A DNA stretch of 64,000 bases from Rhodocyclaceae bacterium (GCA_028869135.1 JAGWTC010000001.1:124001-188000), one strand, 5' to 3'; shown: positions 26,901 through 34,559, numbered from the stretch's first letter. The notes: a model not told the origin generated them from the sequence alone. Numbers and translations: made by a program.

Positions 26901-27105
26901 CGACCTGTTCCGGGGCGAGCCCCGGAGACTCCGTCTGGATTGTTACTTGGGGTGGCGCGAACTCGGGGAAGACGTCGTAGCGCGCCCCCATGAAGACATA
27001 TATCCCGTAGGCGGACAGAAGGGCGGCAAGCGCCAGGAGCACGCCCCGGAAACGGAGCGATGCCCGGACGATCGCGGCCAGGAAACCGTTCGGGGCCGGG
27101 GTCAT
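23983..27105 (-). CDS. RND efflux pump inner-membrane transporter, CusA/CzcA (heavy-metal) type
   Basis: Proton-driven tripartite efflux pump subunit. The ATG at 27,105 overlaps the stop of the membrane-fusion gene (ATGA) and gives 1040 residues, normal for RND pumps; the longer frame is rejected. The start MTPAPNGFLAAIVRASLRFR and the segment GARYDVFPEFAPPQVTIQTE match heavy-metal RND proteins. The TM4 proton-relay region reads IGLLVDDAIIVVEN, with two aspartates, unlike the single-Asp patterns of CusA and closer to drug pumps. Two large periplasmic loops and twelve membrane segments are evident. Metal specificity cannot be read from the sequence with confidence. Confidence 0.9.
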   Translation of the reverse strand: MTPAPNGFLAAIVRASLRFRGVLLALAALLSAYGIYVFMGARYDVFPEFAPPQVTIQTESPGLAPEQVEVLVTQPIENAVNGVAGVATLRSQSIQGLSVIVVTFDSGSDVYRDRQNLSERLGGLAGQLPSGVLAPSMSPLTSSVSTVLAAALVSATRSQMDLRTLADWTLKPRLLAVPGVAKVSVFGGEAKEFQIRVRRERLLKYGLAISDVLDAARRATGVRGAGFIENDNQRIIIRADGAAGTAAVLAGTVLRRQEGANLTLGEVADVRVAPEPPIGAALLDGRPAVQLVISEQYGADTVSVTEGVEHVLADLRPRLAAEGVEIRGDVFRPANFIAAATRNVKESLAVGAILVVAVVALFLANWRTSLIALTAIPLSLLAAVAVMVERGISLNTMTLGGLAISIGLLVDDAIIVVENVHRRLRLNRLETEPAPAGRVVLRAVLEVRSAVVYATLAIALVFLPVLTLPGLAGRLFSPLAVAYLLATLASLAVAITVTPALCLLLLPGSGLSEREAPFARRIKERYGALVAAVERRRRLWLSGVLALTASALVALPFLGGGFLPELREGHYIVHASSVPGTSLAESLRMGRMISERLLQIPVVRSVGQRVGRAEKADDTWGTHYSEIDVDLKPLASESEAEAAETAIREALAGAPGMAFAVKTFLTERVEETLSGYTAAVAVSVYGQDLDVLDTEARRVAGFLGSVPGAADVRIESPPGAPEIGVRLRPEALALHGFAAADVLDAVQTAFQGTVAGQIHEGNRVFSVSVVMDSSERRGLSDVAALPLRGPDGAFIRLDRVADVFTSSGRFAVSHSGARRVQTVTCDVSGRDVASFVAEAKKRIGAAVPLAAGDYIEFGGAAEAQASSTRDLVAHAFSAAAAIALMLWIVLRQVRNVALVLLNLPFALAGGVLALTVIGGGITLGSLVGFVTLFGITLRNSVMLLSHYDHLIVAEGLAWNAETALRGAAERLVPILMTALATALGLLPLALGSGAPGREIEGPMALVILGGLITSTALNLLVMPSLALKFGRFGTLEDEGL

Positions 27106-28124
27106 TTGCCCTCCTCGCCGACCTTGATGCCGGCGCGCAACTCTTCGGAGAGCAGCGTCTGGACGCCCCGGACCACGACCGGCCCGGCGGGGAAGTCCGG
27201 AACAAACCAGCCGTCGGCAACCTGTCTGGCGCCCACCGCCTCGCGTCGCTCGAAGCGGCCGGTGGCCGTCGGCGCGTAGACCCACGCCTTGCCCTGCCAC
27301 CACACGAGCGCCGAGGCTGACAGCGTCGCGCCTTTCTCCTCAGGTCCCGACGGAAGGCGGACGGCGAGCGTCATGCCGGGAGCGACGCCATCGGCGGTGA
27401 CGGTATAGAGATAGGCGGTTCCCTGGATGCGCGGATCGGTCTGGGGTGAGACCGAAATCAACTTGGCCGTCATGGAGCGACCGGCGTCGGCCCCTACCTC
27501 AAGCGTTGGCGGCGCGGGCAAACGCTGGCCGGACGGGGATGCCACGCGTAGCAGCACCTCCTTGCCTTCGGCGAGGCGGCGGAACAGCGGCCCGTTCTCC
27601 AACACGGAGTTTGTCAGCGGATCACCCCATCTTCGGCGGGCGCCATTGACCACAGCGTCAAGGCCGACCCGCGCCGCAAGAAATGCCGCCTCGTCACCGC
27701 GCCTGACAGCCTCCGCCGCCTCCACCGCCTTGTCCGAGACGTTCCTGTCGTCGGCGTGCAGCCCTTTGAGGCGCTCGTGTTCCCGCCGCGAGGCGGCCAG
27801 GGAGGCGTCGGCCTTCTCCGCCTGCGCCTTCGCGGCGGAAATGGCGGCGGCCGCGTCGATGAGTTCCTGCGCTGGCAATGCTGTGGCGATGGCTTCGGTT
27901 TCCGCTTTGCGGCTCCCCTGCGCAACCGGGGCGGTTTCGATACCCCCGCGCTCCATCGCTTCGGCGTCAAGGGTCACGCCGGGCGCCGCATCGGCCTCAG
28001 GCCTGGCGGACGAGGTTTTTTCGGAGACCGGGTCGGCGGCGGACTCACCAAGCCACGTCCGGATTCCGAGACCGGCGGCGATGATCGTCGCGACGACTGA
28101 GAAGATGACGATTTTCTTTTTCAT
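27102..28124 (-). CDS. RND periplasmic adaptor (membrane fusion protein), CusB/CzcB-like
   Basis: Links the RND pump to the outer-membrane factor. The 340-residue protein has an N-terminal anchor (KKKIVIFSVVATIIAAGLGI), an alpha-hairpin region rich in Ala/Glu (AAAISAAKAQAEKADASLAASRREHERL) and a beta-barrel/C-terminal region with SVSPQTDPRIQGTAYLYTV and GMTLAVRLP. The lipoyl half-motifs are poorly conserved, as in CzcB relatives. It overlaps the OMF gene upstream and the RND gene downstream by 4 bp each, so the three are tightly coupled. Confidence 0.86.
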   Translation of the reverse strand: MKKKIVIFSVVATIIAAGLGIRTWLGESAADPVSEKTSSARPEADAAPGVTLDAEAMERGGIETAPVAQGSRKAETEAIATALPAQELIDAAAAISAAKAQAEKADASLAASRREHERLKGLHADDRNVSDKAVEAAEAVRRGDEAAFLAARVGLDAVVNGARRRWGDPLTNSVLENGPLFRRLAEGKEVLLRVASPSGQRLPAPPTLEVGADAGRSMTAKLISVSPQTDPRIQGTAYLYTVTADGVAPGMTLAVRLPSGPEEKGATLSASALVWWQGKAWVYAPTATGRFERREAVGARQVADGWFVPDFPAGPVVVRGVQTLLSEELRAGIKVGEEGK

Positions 28125-29488
28125 GGTCTGTCCTCGTGTATCGGGTTGGCTTCGGTCGCCGCAAGCGGCCTGCGCAATGCGTCTTCCAGTTTGCCCGCGG
28201 CGCGCCAGGCCTCGAGCATGGAGTCCGCGCGGGCAGTTTCCGCGGCGGCTGCTTCGAGGCGAGCGGTGAGCAGAGAGAGACGGTCGGATTCACCGGCGCG
28301 GAATGCAGCCTGCGCGGAGCGCTCGTGGTTTCGCTGGTCATTCAGAATCCGTTCGGCCGTTTGCAGGAGACGCGCGGCGTGTAAGTATCCGGCGGCGGCT
28401 TCTTCTGCCTCTCCGATAGCCTTCGCCTGGACAGCCCGGAAAGAAGCGGCGGCTTCCTCGCGGCGCGCCTCCGCCTCGGCGATCGGCCCCTCGTTCCGGT
28501 TGAGGACGGGAAGCGCCAGAGCCAACGCGAGGGACCATTTGATGGCGCCGGCATCCCACATGTAGCCGGGACCGACGGAGACGTCCGGATACTGGCGGGC
28601 GATTTCAAGCCGGAGGGCCGACTGGCTTGCGTCGTAATCGGCCAGGGCGGCCAGAACGTCCGGACGGGCGAGCAGGGTCTGCCGCCGGACATCGTCTGCC
28701 TTCGGATCGTCCGCCCGGGAAGGGACTGCCAGATCGTCGAAGGAGAATGCAACGCCATCCAGAGCGCGGACGGGAACGCCGACCGCCGCGGCGAGACGGG
28801 CCATCCCTTCTGCGCGCCGTCGCTTGGCGTCTTCGAGGGCGAGCGTCGCCTGACTCAGCGCCAAATGCGCCTGCAAGACCTCGGGCCGGGAGGCGAGTCC
28901 CGCGTCCAGGCGCCGTTCAAGCGATGCCGTGAGTTCCTGTTGGATGGCGAGCCGTCGCCGGGACAGTTCCTCCATCGGGTAGACACCCAAGAGCGCCTCG
29001 CGCACGCGGCTGCGGACGAGCCAGCGAGTGTCCTCCTCGCGCAGGGCGGCGGCCCGCGCCCGCATGAATGCCTGCTCAACGCGGTGGTCCCGCTTGCCGG
29101 CGGTCTCGATCGGGACGTCCAAGCCGAAGCCATAGGTCCACGGTGACGTGCCAGGCGTCGCGTCGCGGTTCTTCTGCGCCGACGCGGAAAAAGTTGGATT
29201 CGGATGCCCGCCGGCTGTGATGACTGCGGCCTCGGCTGCCCGACGCCGCGAGGCGGCAACTTCGACCTCCGGCTGGAAGCGCGTGGCCGCCTCAGTCAGC
29301 GCGGCCAAGTTGAAGACTCCCGACGGTATGGGCTCCAGTCGCCGGGCTTCAAAGGCAGCGCTCTCCATGGCGGGATCGAGCGGCTTGGGATGGTAGGACG
29401 CGCACCCCGATACCGCGACCAAAAAGGCCGCGGCAATCAGATTCGCGCGAACGAAAGCGGCCACCGGAGTGGCGGAACAAAAGGACAT
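28121..29488 (-). CDS. TolC-family outer-membrane efflux lipoprotein, CusC/CzcC-like
   Basis: Outer-membrane channel of the tripartite pump. The 455-residue precursor has a lipoprotein signal (FLVAVSGCASYHP; lipobox VSGC). Two OEP repeats follow, with the characteristic periplasmic helix segments GGHPNPTFSASAQ and ARQYPDVSVGPGYMWDAGA, each followed by long Ala/Arg/Glu-rich helices. It is the first large gene of the leftward operon and overlaps the adaptor gene by 4 bp. The order OMF-adaptor-RND is the standard czcCBA/cusCBA arrangement. Confidence 0.88.
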   Translation of the reverse strand: MSFCSATPVAAFVRANLIAAAFLVAVSGCASYHPKPLDPAMESAAFEARRLEPIPSGVFNLAALTEAATRFQPEVEVAASRRRAAEAAVITAGGHPNPTFSASAQKNRDATPGTSPWTYGFGLDVPIETAGKRDHRVEQAFMRARAAALREEDTRWLVRSRVREALLGVYPMEELSRRRLAIQQELTASLERRLDAGLASRPEVLQAHLALSQATLALEDAKRRRAEGMARLAAAVGVPVRALDGVAFSFDDLAVPSRADDPKADDVRRQTLLARPDVLAALADYDASQSALRLEIARQYPDVSVGPGYMWDAGAIKWSLALALALPVLNRNEGPIAEAEARREEAAASFRAVQAKAIGEAEEAAAGYLHAARLLQTAERILNDQRNHERSAQAAFRAGESDRLSLLTARLEAAAAETARADSMLEAWRAAGKLEDALRRPLAATEANPIHEDRP

Positions 29489-29557
29489 GGGAACTCCCCA
29501 AACTGCATACGGAATCCGGCGGGACGCGACAAGGCGTCCGTCGGCGACGGGAGGCCG

Positions 29558-29923
29558 TCAGGCCGTGCGCAATCCGGTTCGGGGAGGCCGCTCTATGCGG
29601 GAGCCGGGGGGGGCGGGAACAAAGTAAGTGGCCGACGGGGGGACGGCCTCGGCCGGCTTGGCGAGAACGGTCGGAGCGACATCCTCCGCCGGCATGGGGA
29701 CGTTGGAGAGCAGGTTCTCGTAGGATGAGCGCGTTGCCTTGCCGGCATCATTGTGCGGAGAGGTTGCGTCTGCATGCTCCGTCGCCGAGGCCGCCGCGGT
29801 CACTAAGGTTTGCTGTCCGTCCATGTCCGCAAGGATTTCGTCGATATAAGGAGCATCTCCCAAGTTGAGCGCGACGCACAACAGGAGGAACCAGCGGAAT
29901 AACGGCAGCATGCGCCCTTTCAT
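29558..29923 (-). CDS. small exported protein heading the efflux operon
   Basis: 121 residues from the ATG at 29,923. The N-terminus MKGRMLPLFRWFLLLCVALN resembles a signal peptide or single membrane anchor; the rest is low-complexity Ala/Pro/Thr-rich with two His residues (TEHADATSPHNDAG). No family recognised. Short signal-bearing proteins at the head of metal-efflux operons are common (CnrX/CzcI-like), but no metal-binding cluster is evident here. It lies 69 bp before the OMF gene on the same strand and is divergent from the DUF1232 gene across about 120 bp that must hold both promoters. Confidence 0.6.
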   Translation of the reverse strand: MKGRMLPLFRWFLLLCVALNLGDAPYIDEILADMDGQQTLVTAAASATEHADATSPHNDAGKATRSSYENLLSNVPMPAEDVAPTVLAKPAEAVPPSATYFVPAPPGSRIERPPRTGLRTA

Positions 29924-30044
29924 AGGGCTGAATTGAACGCCATTCCGTCCGGCGAGTCAATCCGCGCCGGTTGCCGGACGGGCGTTGTCTTCGCCGGCTT
30001 TTCATGGGAGAGTCAAACCCGTCCATGCGTCTTGAGGAGGAAGA

Positions 30045-30428
30045 GTGGGTTGGGACAGACTGAAAGACTGGGCGCGGACCGTCAAACGCGATGCGCACGC
30101 CCTTTGGCTCGCCGCAAGGGATTCCCGCGTCCCCTGGTATGTGAAGATCGTTGCTCTCGCGGTGGCAGCCTACGCCCTGTCCCCGGTCGATCTGATTCCA
30201 GATTTCATTCCGATCGTCGGTTATTTGGATGATTTGATAATCGTCCCTCTGGGCATAATGATCGTGGTTCGGATGATTCCGCCCGAACTCATGCAGGAGT
30301 TTCGCTCCGAAGCGATGGCGGCGCGGAACCGCCCGGTGAGCCGGGTTGCGGCCGGCATGTTTCTGTTGATTTGGATTATGTGCGCGCTTTGGTTCGGCAG
30401 TTTGGCGATGCATGCTTTGTTGGGGTAG
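30045..30428 (+). CDS. DUF1232 (YkvA-like) membrane protein
   Basis: 127 residues starting at a GTG with the leader GAGGAGGAA ending 2 bases upstream. The DUF1232 signature is clear: PWYVKIVALAVAAYALSPVD followed by LIPDFIPIVGYLDDL (residues about 28-65), then a hydrophobic segment. A final C-terminal transmembrane helix (AGMFLLIWIMCALWFGSLAM) is present. The function of the family is unknown; members often accompany metal-transport genes. It is divergent from the efflux operon and 430 bp upstream of istA. Confidence 0.85.
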   Translation: MGWDRLKDWARTVKRDAHALWLAARDSRVPWYVKIVALAVAAYALSPVDLIPDFIPIVGYLDDLIIVPLGIMIVVRMIPPELMQEFRSEAMAARNRPVSRVAAGMFLLIWIMCALWFGSLAMHALLG

Positions 30429-30856
30429 TCGCAGGGAAGTAGATATAACGCATTTGGCATAATGTTGTCGAGGTGTTCTCTGAGTTCCGTGACAAGAACA
30501 CCTCGGATCGCAGTCCGTTCAAGGCGGTAAGGGTTGTGGCGGCGAACCAACTTTTGTATCGCATTGTCGAATAATTGCCCATGGTCACATTAGCCGGCTA
30601 ATCCTATGTCTAATTTGGAGGAAATCATGAACGACACGAGTTGACCCGCGAAACCCTGGCAGGGCCAACCCCAAAAGCGAACGGCCCGCGTTCTTGGAAA
30701 ACGTGGGCCGTCCTGAATGCAGTCGAAGCTCCAGCGTCGACGATTCGCATTCTTCGCTTCAAAGGCTGTGATGTCAAGTCACGGTCAATGAACGGTTGCG
30801 CCCTGATTTCGGCGACCGGGAAACCGGTCGCGATTTCGAATGCAAGGAGCACACGA
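30429..30856. other. noncoding stretch upstream of istA with two hairpins
   Basis: An 11-bp perfect inverted repeat CGAGGTGTTCT / AGAACACCTCG lies at 30,470-30,506. A second hairpin (arms around ACGGCCC and GGGCCGT) lies at about 30,685-30,720. A tiny frame at 30,627 with a good GGAGGAAA leader encodes only MNDTS before a stop, perhaps a gene broken by the insertion. The TTGACC at 30,641 resembles the AGTTGACCA found at the transposon ends. The region probably holds regulatory or terminal sequences of the IS21-like module. Confidence 0.45.
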
Positions 30857-32392
30857 ATGCGAAAAGAAAGAGAAGCCCTGCGGCTTTCCCTGGCTCACGG
30901 CTTCAGCAACCGGAAGGCCAGTGAGTCCGTGGGCATGTCCCACAACTCGATCAAGCGTTACCTGAGAATAGCGCGGGAAAACAATCTCGGCTGGCCCGAA
31001 ATCGCCGAACTGGACGACCAAGCTCTTGAAAAGTTGCTGAGGCCAAAGCGCCACCAAGGGGTGCAAATCAAACAGCACCCCATCTGGACACTGGTCGATG
31101 CCAGACACGCCAGTGGCGACACGTTGCTCGAAATCTGGAGCGATTTCAGGACCCAGTTCCCGGAAGGCATCGCACCGTCCACTTTCAACCAGAACTACCG
31201 AAACTGGAAACGAAGTCATGGCCTGGTGATGAGGCAGACCCATCCTCCCGGTGAGCGGCTGTTCGTGGATTTCAGCGGAGACGGGCCGCGCTACATTGAT
31301 CAGGCCACCGGCGAAATCGTCAAACTGGAACTGTTCGTCGCCGTTTTGGGTTGCTCGAACTACACCTACGCCCGCGCGGTGATGACCCAGAATCTCCCGG
31401 ACTGGCTTGAATGCCACGTGCGGATGTTCGAGTTCTTCGGCGCGGTGCCAAAACTGGTCGTGCCCGACAACCTGCGTTCGGCGGTGAGCAAGGCATGCCG
31501 ATACGACCCGATCATCAATCCACTCTACGCGGAACTGATTCGCCACTACGAGACCGCAATATTCCCGGCCAGGGCAAGGCGGCCTCAGGACAAGGGAAAA
31601 GTGGAGGTGGGGGTCAGGTTCGCACAACGGGTGATCGTGCGCCAGTTGAGAAAACGAACCTTCCACAGTCTGGTCGAGGTCAACAAGGCCGTGGCTGAAA
31701 TGCTCGACGTGCTGAACAACAAGGAGTTCAGCAAGATACCGGGCACCCGACGATCCCGATTCGATGAGCAGGACCGACCGGCGATGCTTCCCTTGGCCGC
31801 CGAACCGTTCCCGATTCCGGAGTGGCACGGCAGCCTCCAGGTTCCGCTCGATTACCACGTGACAGTGGACCTTCACAGTTACTCCGTTCCCTACCGACTT
31901 GCCAGGGAAAAGGTGGATGTGCGACTGGGCGCCGAACTTGTGCGTTTCTACCATGGGAGCAAAGAGGTCGCCTGCCACCGCCGCAGTTATGTGAAGGGTG
32001 GAACGACCACGCAGCCCGATCACATGCCAAAGAACCATCGGGCATATTCTGAGCAGACCCCGGAAAACATGTTGGCCTGGGGTTCGAGAGTTGGGCCGAA
32101 CGCGGGAGCATTCGTCAAGGAACTCATTGATCGCTCCAAGCATTTCCACATCGCCACCCGCGCCATCGCCGGCCTGCAATCGTTGGCGGCCAAATATACG
32201 TCCGAGAGGCTGGAGGCCGCCTGCGCCAGGGCTTTGGGCATCCGCTCCTACACCTACTCAAGTGTGCAATCCATTCTCAAAGGCGAGTTGGACAAAAGAC
32301 CGCTCCACAGAGACGAAACGCCGATACCGAGACCCATTCGGAATGTCCGCGGCTCCGCCTATTACCAGACCAAAACGGGAGAACCCGCATGA
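30857..32392 (+). CDS. istA: IS21-family transposase IstA
   Basis: DDE transposase of an IS21-type element, 511 residues. The ATG at 30,857 with an AAGGAG box 8 bases upstream is preferred over the longer open frame. An N-terminal helix-turn-helix (GFSNRKASESVGMSHNSIKR) precedes the rve integrase core with D138 (FVDFSGDG), D204 (VVPDNLRS) and E250 (KGKVEVGV). The C-terminal Mu-type beta barrel follows (DYHVTVDLHSYSVPYRL). It overlaps istB by 4 bp (ATGA), the standard arrangement. All catalytic residues are intact, so it may be active. Confidence 0.95.
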   Translation: MRKEREALRLSLAHGFSNRKASESVGMSHNSIKRYLRIARENNLGWPEIAELDDQALEKLLRPKRHQGVQIKQHPIWTLVDARHASGDTLLEIWSDFRTQFPEGIAPSTFNQNYRNWKRSHGLVMRQTHPPGERLFVDFSGDGPRYIDQATGEIVKLELFVAVLGCSNYTYARAVMTQNLPDWLECHVRMFEFFGAVPKLVVPDNLRSAVSKACRYDPIINPLYAELIRHYETAIFPARARRPQDKGKVEVGVRFAQRVIVRQLRKRTFHSLVEVNKAVAEMLDVLNNKEFSKIPGTRRSRFDEQDRPAMLPLAAEPFPIPEWHGSLQVPLDYHVTVDLHSYSVPYRLAREKVDVRLGAELVRFYHGSKEVACHRRSYVKGGTTTQPDHMPKNHRAYSEQTPENMLAWGSRVGPNAGAFVKELIDRSKHFHIATRAIAGLQSLAAKYTSERLEAACARALGIRSYTYSSVQSILKGELDKRPLHRDETPIPRPIRNVRGSAYYQTKTGEPA

Positions 32393-33129
32393 TGTTCAAT
32401 ACGCTCATTTCAGACCTGCGCGAACTGCGCCTCACCGGCATGGCCGCCGCCGTCCAGCAGCAGATGGAGCAACCGTCCTATTCCGAATACTCCTTCGAGC
32501 AGAGGTTGGGAATGCTGGTCACCGAGGAACGGAACCACCGCAACAACAGGCGCCTGCAACGGTTGCTGAAGGAGGCCAAGTTCAAGAACCCGAACGCCAA
32601 CGTCGCGACCATAGACTATGGCACGTCTCGCGGCCTGGACAAGGGCCAGATGCAATCGCTGATCACCTGTGACTGGGTGCGGCAGGGGCAACCTCTGTTG
32701 ATTACCGGGGCAACCGGGTGCGGCAAGACGTGGCTGTCCTGCGCCCTGGGGATTCAGTGCTGCTCCAAAGGGTTCTCGGTCCTGTATCGGCGCATGCCCA
32801 GACTGATCGAGGAGTTTGAGATTGCCCATGGCGACGGCAGTCTGGTCGCCCTACGGCAAAAATTGGCGAAGGCCGACCTTCTTATCATTGATGACTGGGG
32901 GCTAAAACCGATGTCGCAACTGGGAAGGAACGACCTGATGGAAATCATCGAGGATCGCGTGGGCGTGTCGTCCGTGCTTATTGCTGCCCAACTGCCAACC
33001 GAGCAGTGGCATGACTACATCGGCGAACCGATGGTGGCAGACGCCATCCTCGACCGGCTGCTCAACGGTTCGCACCGGATATCCCTGCGCGGCGAGTCGA
33101 TGCGAAAGGTGAGAACCAAATCGGGCTAG
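32389..33129 (+). CDS. istB: IS21-family ATP-binding protein IstB
   Basis: AAA+ ATPase that helps IstA choose targets, 246 residues. Walker A is GATGCGKTW near residue 107 and Walker B is LLIIDDWGL near residue 165; the DnaC-like C-terminal portion includes EIIEDRVGVSSVLIAAQLP, the arginine-finger/sensor region, and ends VADAILDRLLNGSHRISLRG. Its N-terminal segment (LRELRLTGMAAAVQQQ) is typical of IstB. The start overlaps the istA stop, implying coupled translation. Confidence 0.96.
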   Translation: MMFNTLISDLRELRLTGMAAAVQQQMEQPSYSEYSFEQRLGMLVTEERNHRNNRRLQRLLKEAKFKNPNANVATIDYGTSRGLDKGQMQSLITCDWVRQGQPLLITGATGCGKTWLSCALGIQCCSKGFSVLYRRMPRLIEEFEIAHGDGSLVALRQKLAKADLLIIDDWGLKPMSQLGRNDLMEIIEDRVGVSSVLIAAQLPTEQWHDYIGEPMVADAILDRLLNGSHRISLRGESMRKVRTKSG

Positions 33130-33513
33130 CCACTTTAAGGTGGTTCTGATCGAACCGGTCAGAACCGCCATCGCGGCGGTCAGGAAGTTGCTCGCATGGT
33201 TCAACATGGCGGCGCAGGAGATTGTGTCCTGCGCTGGCAAACTTGACCGGCCGATGTCTTGCAAGTTGGAAAAACCCGAAAAACGGTTTGGATAAAAAAC
33301 GCTCCAACAAAAAAACGAATGCGAGCGATTGAGAATCGACCTTCGCCACTCCGCACCTACCGCGCTTCGCTTGCTTCCTGGCTCGTTCGGCTTCGCCGAT
33401 CCGAGCCCAGGCTTTGTTCGTTTGGAAAACCCTATCAAATATATGGTCAGAATCATCAGTCCATCTGGTCAGGACGGGTGTCACTCATGGTCAACTACGA
33501 GCATTCCAGATGT
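33130..33513. other. noncoding right end of IS21-type module
   Basis: No gene. An 8-bp inverted repeat GGTTCTGA / TCAGAACC (33,142-33,166) follows istB and may end its transcript. GGTCA-type sites recur toward the right end (33,453-33,494: GGTCAGAATC, GGTCAGGACG, GGTCAACTAC), consistent with the multiple terminal transposase-binding repeats of IS21 elements. The intact element seems to end at 33,534. Confidence 0.55.
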
Positions 33514-33534
33514 TCAGATTCGGTAGCGCTCGCA

Positions 33535-34095
33535 GCCAGAGGCCGAGAGGCTGTCCATCCACTTCTTGACGTTGCTCTTGGTGATTTCCTCAAGGGTGGA
33601 GAATCGCTTGAGCAACAACGCGACATCTTTTACCGCTTGATCCTTGGTCTTAGGAGCAACGTGGAGTTGAGCCTTCCATGCCTCAAAATGCTCATTACTC
33701 AGCCGCGCACTGCCCAAGGCAATACCTCGAAGCCTCTGAGCAACCTCCAGCCCTTTGGACTCCTCCAGCGCAATGGCACGGTCATACAGTTGGTCTTGCA
33801 GTACGTCCAGCCCATTGACCAAATGCTCCTCTCCACTTGCGGCAGCCTTCTCCTGCATATCCAGATGGCGTCGCCACCTAAGAGCCTCCTCTGTGAGCGC
33901 GTCAGTCTGCCCTCGTGCCTGGGCAATGATTGCTTTCCACTTGGCGATCAGAGGAGCGGCTTCGCGTTGCGCCTCAGACTTGATTGATGTCCCTAGAGAC
34001 TGAACAAAGCGCAATCTTCCGAGCTTCTCTCGTGCATCCTCAGGGATAGTAAGGACTGCGTACCAAAGATTCCTACGGCGTTCCAGATATGACAT
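33535..34095 (-). pseudogene. tyrosine integrase, N-terminal fragment
   Basis: The 5' part of the island integrase gene starting at the ATG at 34,095. The N-terminus MSYLERRRNLWYAVLTIPED matches the DUF6538-type arm-binding domain of integrases, followed by a helical SAM-like core-binding region (SLGTSIKSEAQREAAPLIAKW; ITKSNVKKWMDSL). The frame then runs into the transposon end and stops after CERYRI at 33,514. The last native residues, SASG, join to ASGKGLAS in the fragment at 22,502-23,248. It lies 108 bp from the right att copy, the usual place for an integrase gene. Confidence 0.9.
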
Positions 34096-34119
34096 TCGGG
34101 TGGTCTAGAAAAAGCATTT

Positions 34120-34139
34120 ACCACACGTTTTTACCACAC
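34120..34139. repeat. right arm-type repeats ACCACAC x2
   Basis: ACCACAC at 34,120-34,126 and 34,133-34,139, 13 bp start to start. The outer copy ends 65 bp before the right att repeat, mirroring the left pair in distance and spacing but in the same orientation. The integrase start lies 25 bp to the left. Confidence 0.65.
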
Positions 34140-34203
34140 ACCACCTCCTGTAGATGGGGTAGTATCAATACTTTTAGTGGGTTAGTTAGAATATGGCGGA
34201 ATG

Positions 34204-34221
34204 TCCCGCCCTCTCCGCCAA
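34204..34221. repeat. right attachment repeat (duplicate of tRNA-Ser 3' end)
   Basis: Identical 18-bp copy of the segment at 17,267-17,284. No tRNA body precedes it, so it is the island-carried copy left at the distal junction. Confidence 0.9.
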
Positions 34222-34225
34222 TAAA

Positions 34226-34252
34226 ACAGCCACCCTTGCGGTGGCTTTTTTA
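34226..34252 (+). terminator. displaced terminator of tRNA-Ser
   Basis: Stem GCCACC / GGTGGC with a 5-base loop, then a run of T. It immediately follows the right att copy, where the chromosomal sequence downstream of tRNA-Ser would resume, so it is likely the tRNA's original terminator. Confidence 0.75.
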
Positions 34253-34559
34253 TTGGCTGCGGGATCGGGCACATCGGGATCGGGAACGCACCAGTTCAAC
34301 TATCCGAGCACTGCACACATGGACAGCCACAGGCTGATCCGCGAAGCGAAATGTCTGGCCGGAGACTTGGCCTGGCACCGCAAGTTCGCGAAGCACGAAG
34401 GTGCAACACGTCAGCAAGGACATTCTGTCCTAGGGCTTTATGTCCAATGTCGATCGCCGTTTGCTTGGCCTAGAATAAGCCAGCTTCGATTGAGATGCCA
34501 TGCGGCGTTGTGAGGCAGAGCTCCTCACGACAGAGAGTGTCAAGTAATAGCCTGGAAAG
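34253..34559. other. noncoding stretch right of the island
   Basis: About 300 bp without a convincing gene. A short dyad GTGAGG / CCTCAC occurs at about 34,510-34,528, just before the small membrane protein gene, and could be part of its control region. Nothing else recognised. Confidence 0.35.

Larger units (their letters stand above)
23249..33534. mobile_element. 10.29 kb IS21-type transposon with metal-efflux passenger, inserted in integrase gene
   Basis: The integrase gene is interrupted between 23,248 and 33,535, with GCCAGA present at both junctions (23,243-23,248 and 33,535-33,540), a likely 6-bp target duplication. The element begins TGCATTCGCT and its other end, read inward, is TGCGAGCGCT (TGC and CGCT shared). 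Both ends also share an inverted AGTTGACCA (23,265-23,273 and the complement at 33,488-33,496), fitting the multiple terminal repeats of IS21 elements. Contents: flgB-like, RND pump, membrane-fusion protein, outer-membrane factor, small exported protein, DUF1232 gene, istA, istB. Whether all of it moved as one unit is inferred. Confidence 0.75.
17285..34221. mobile_element. genomic island integrated in tRNA-Ser(GGA), carrying a nested transposon
   Basis: About 16.9 kb lies between the two 18-bp att copies. Evidence for integration is: the att repeats, the tyrosine-integrase remnant adjacent to the right end reading inward, matched ACCACAC arm repeats at both ends, a native-looking terminator for tRNA-Ser now displaced to just beyond the right att copy, and a visibly AT-richer base composition of the original cargo (17.3-23.2 kb). 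Removing the 10.29 kb insertion at 23,249-33,534 leaves an ancestral element of about 6.65 kb with integrase, HEPN, HNH, serine recombinase and three rightward genes. The integrase is now split, so autonomous excision is unlikely. Confidence 0.9.

Noticed and set aside
17285-34221. CRISPR array or cas genes in the island
   Set aside because: No regularly spaced repeats and no Cas-like protein; the HEPN motif alone does not indicate Csm6 or Cas13.
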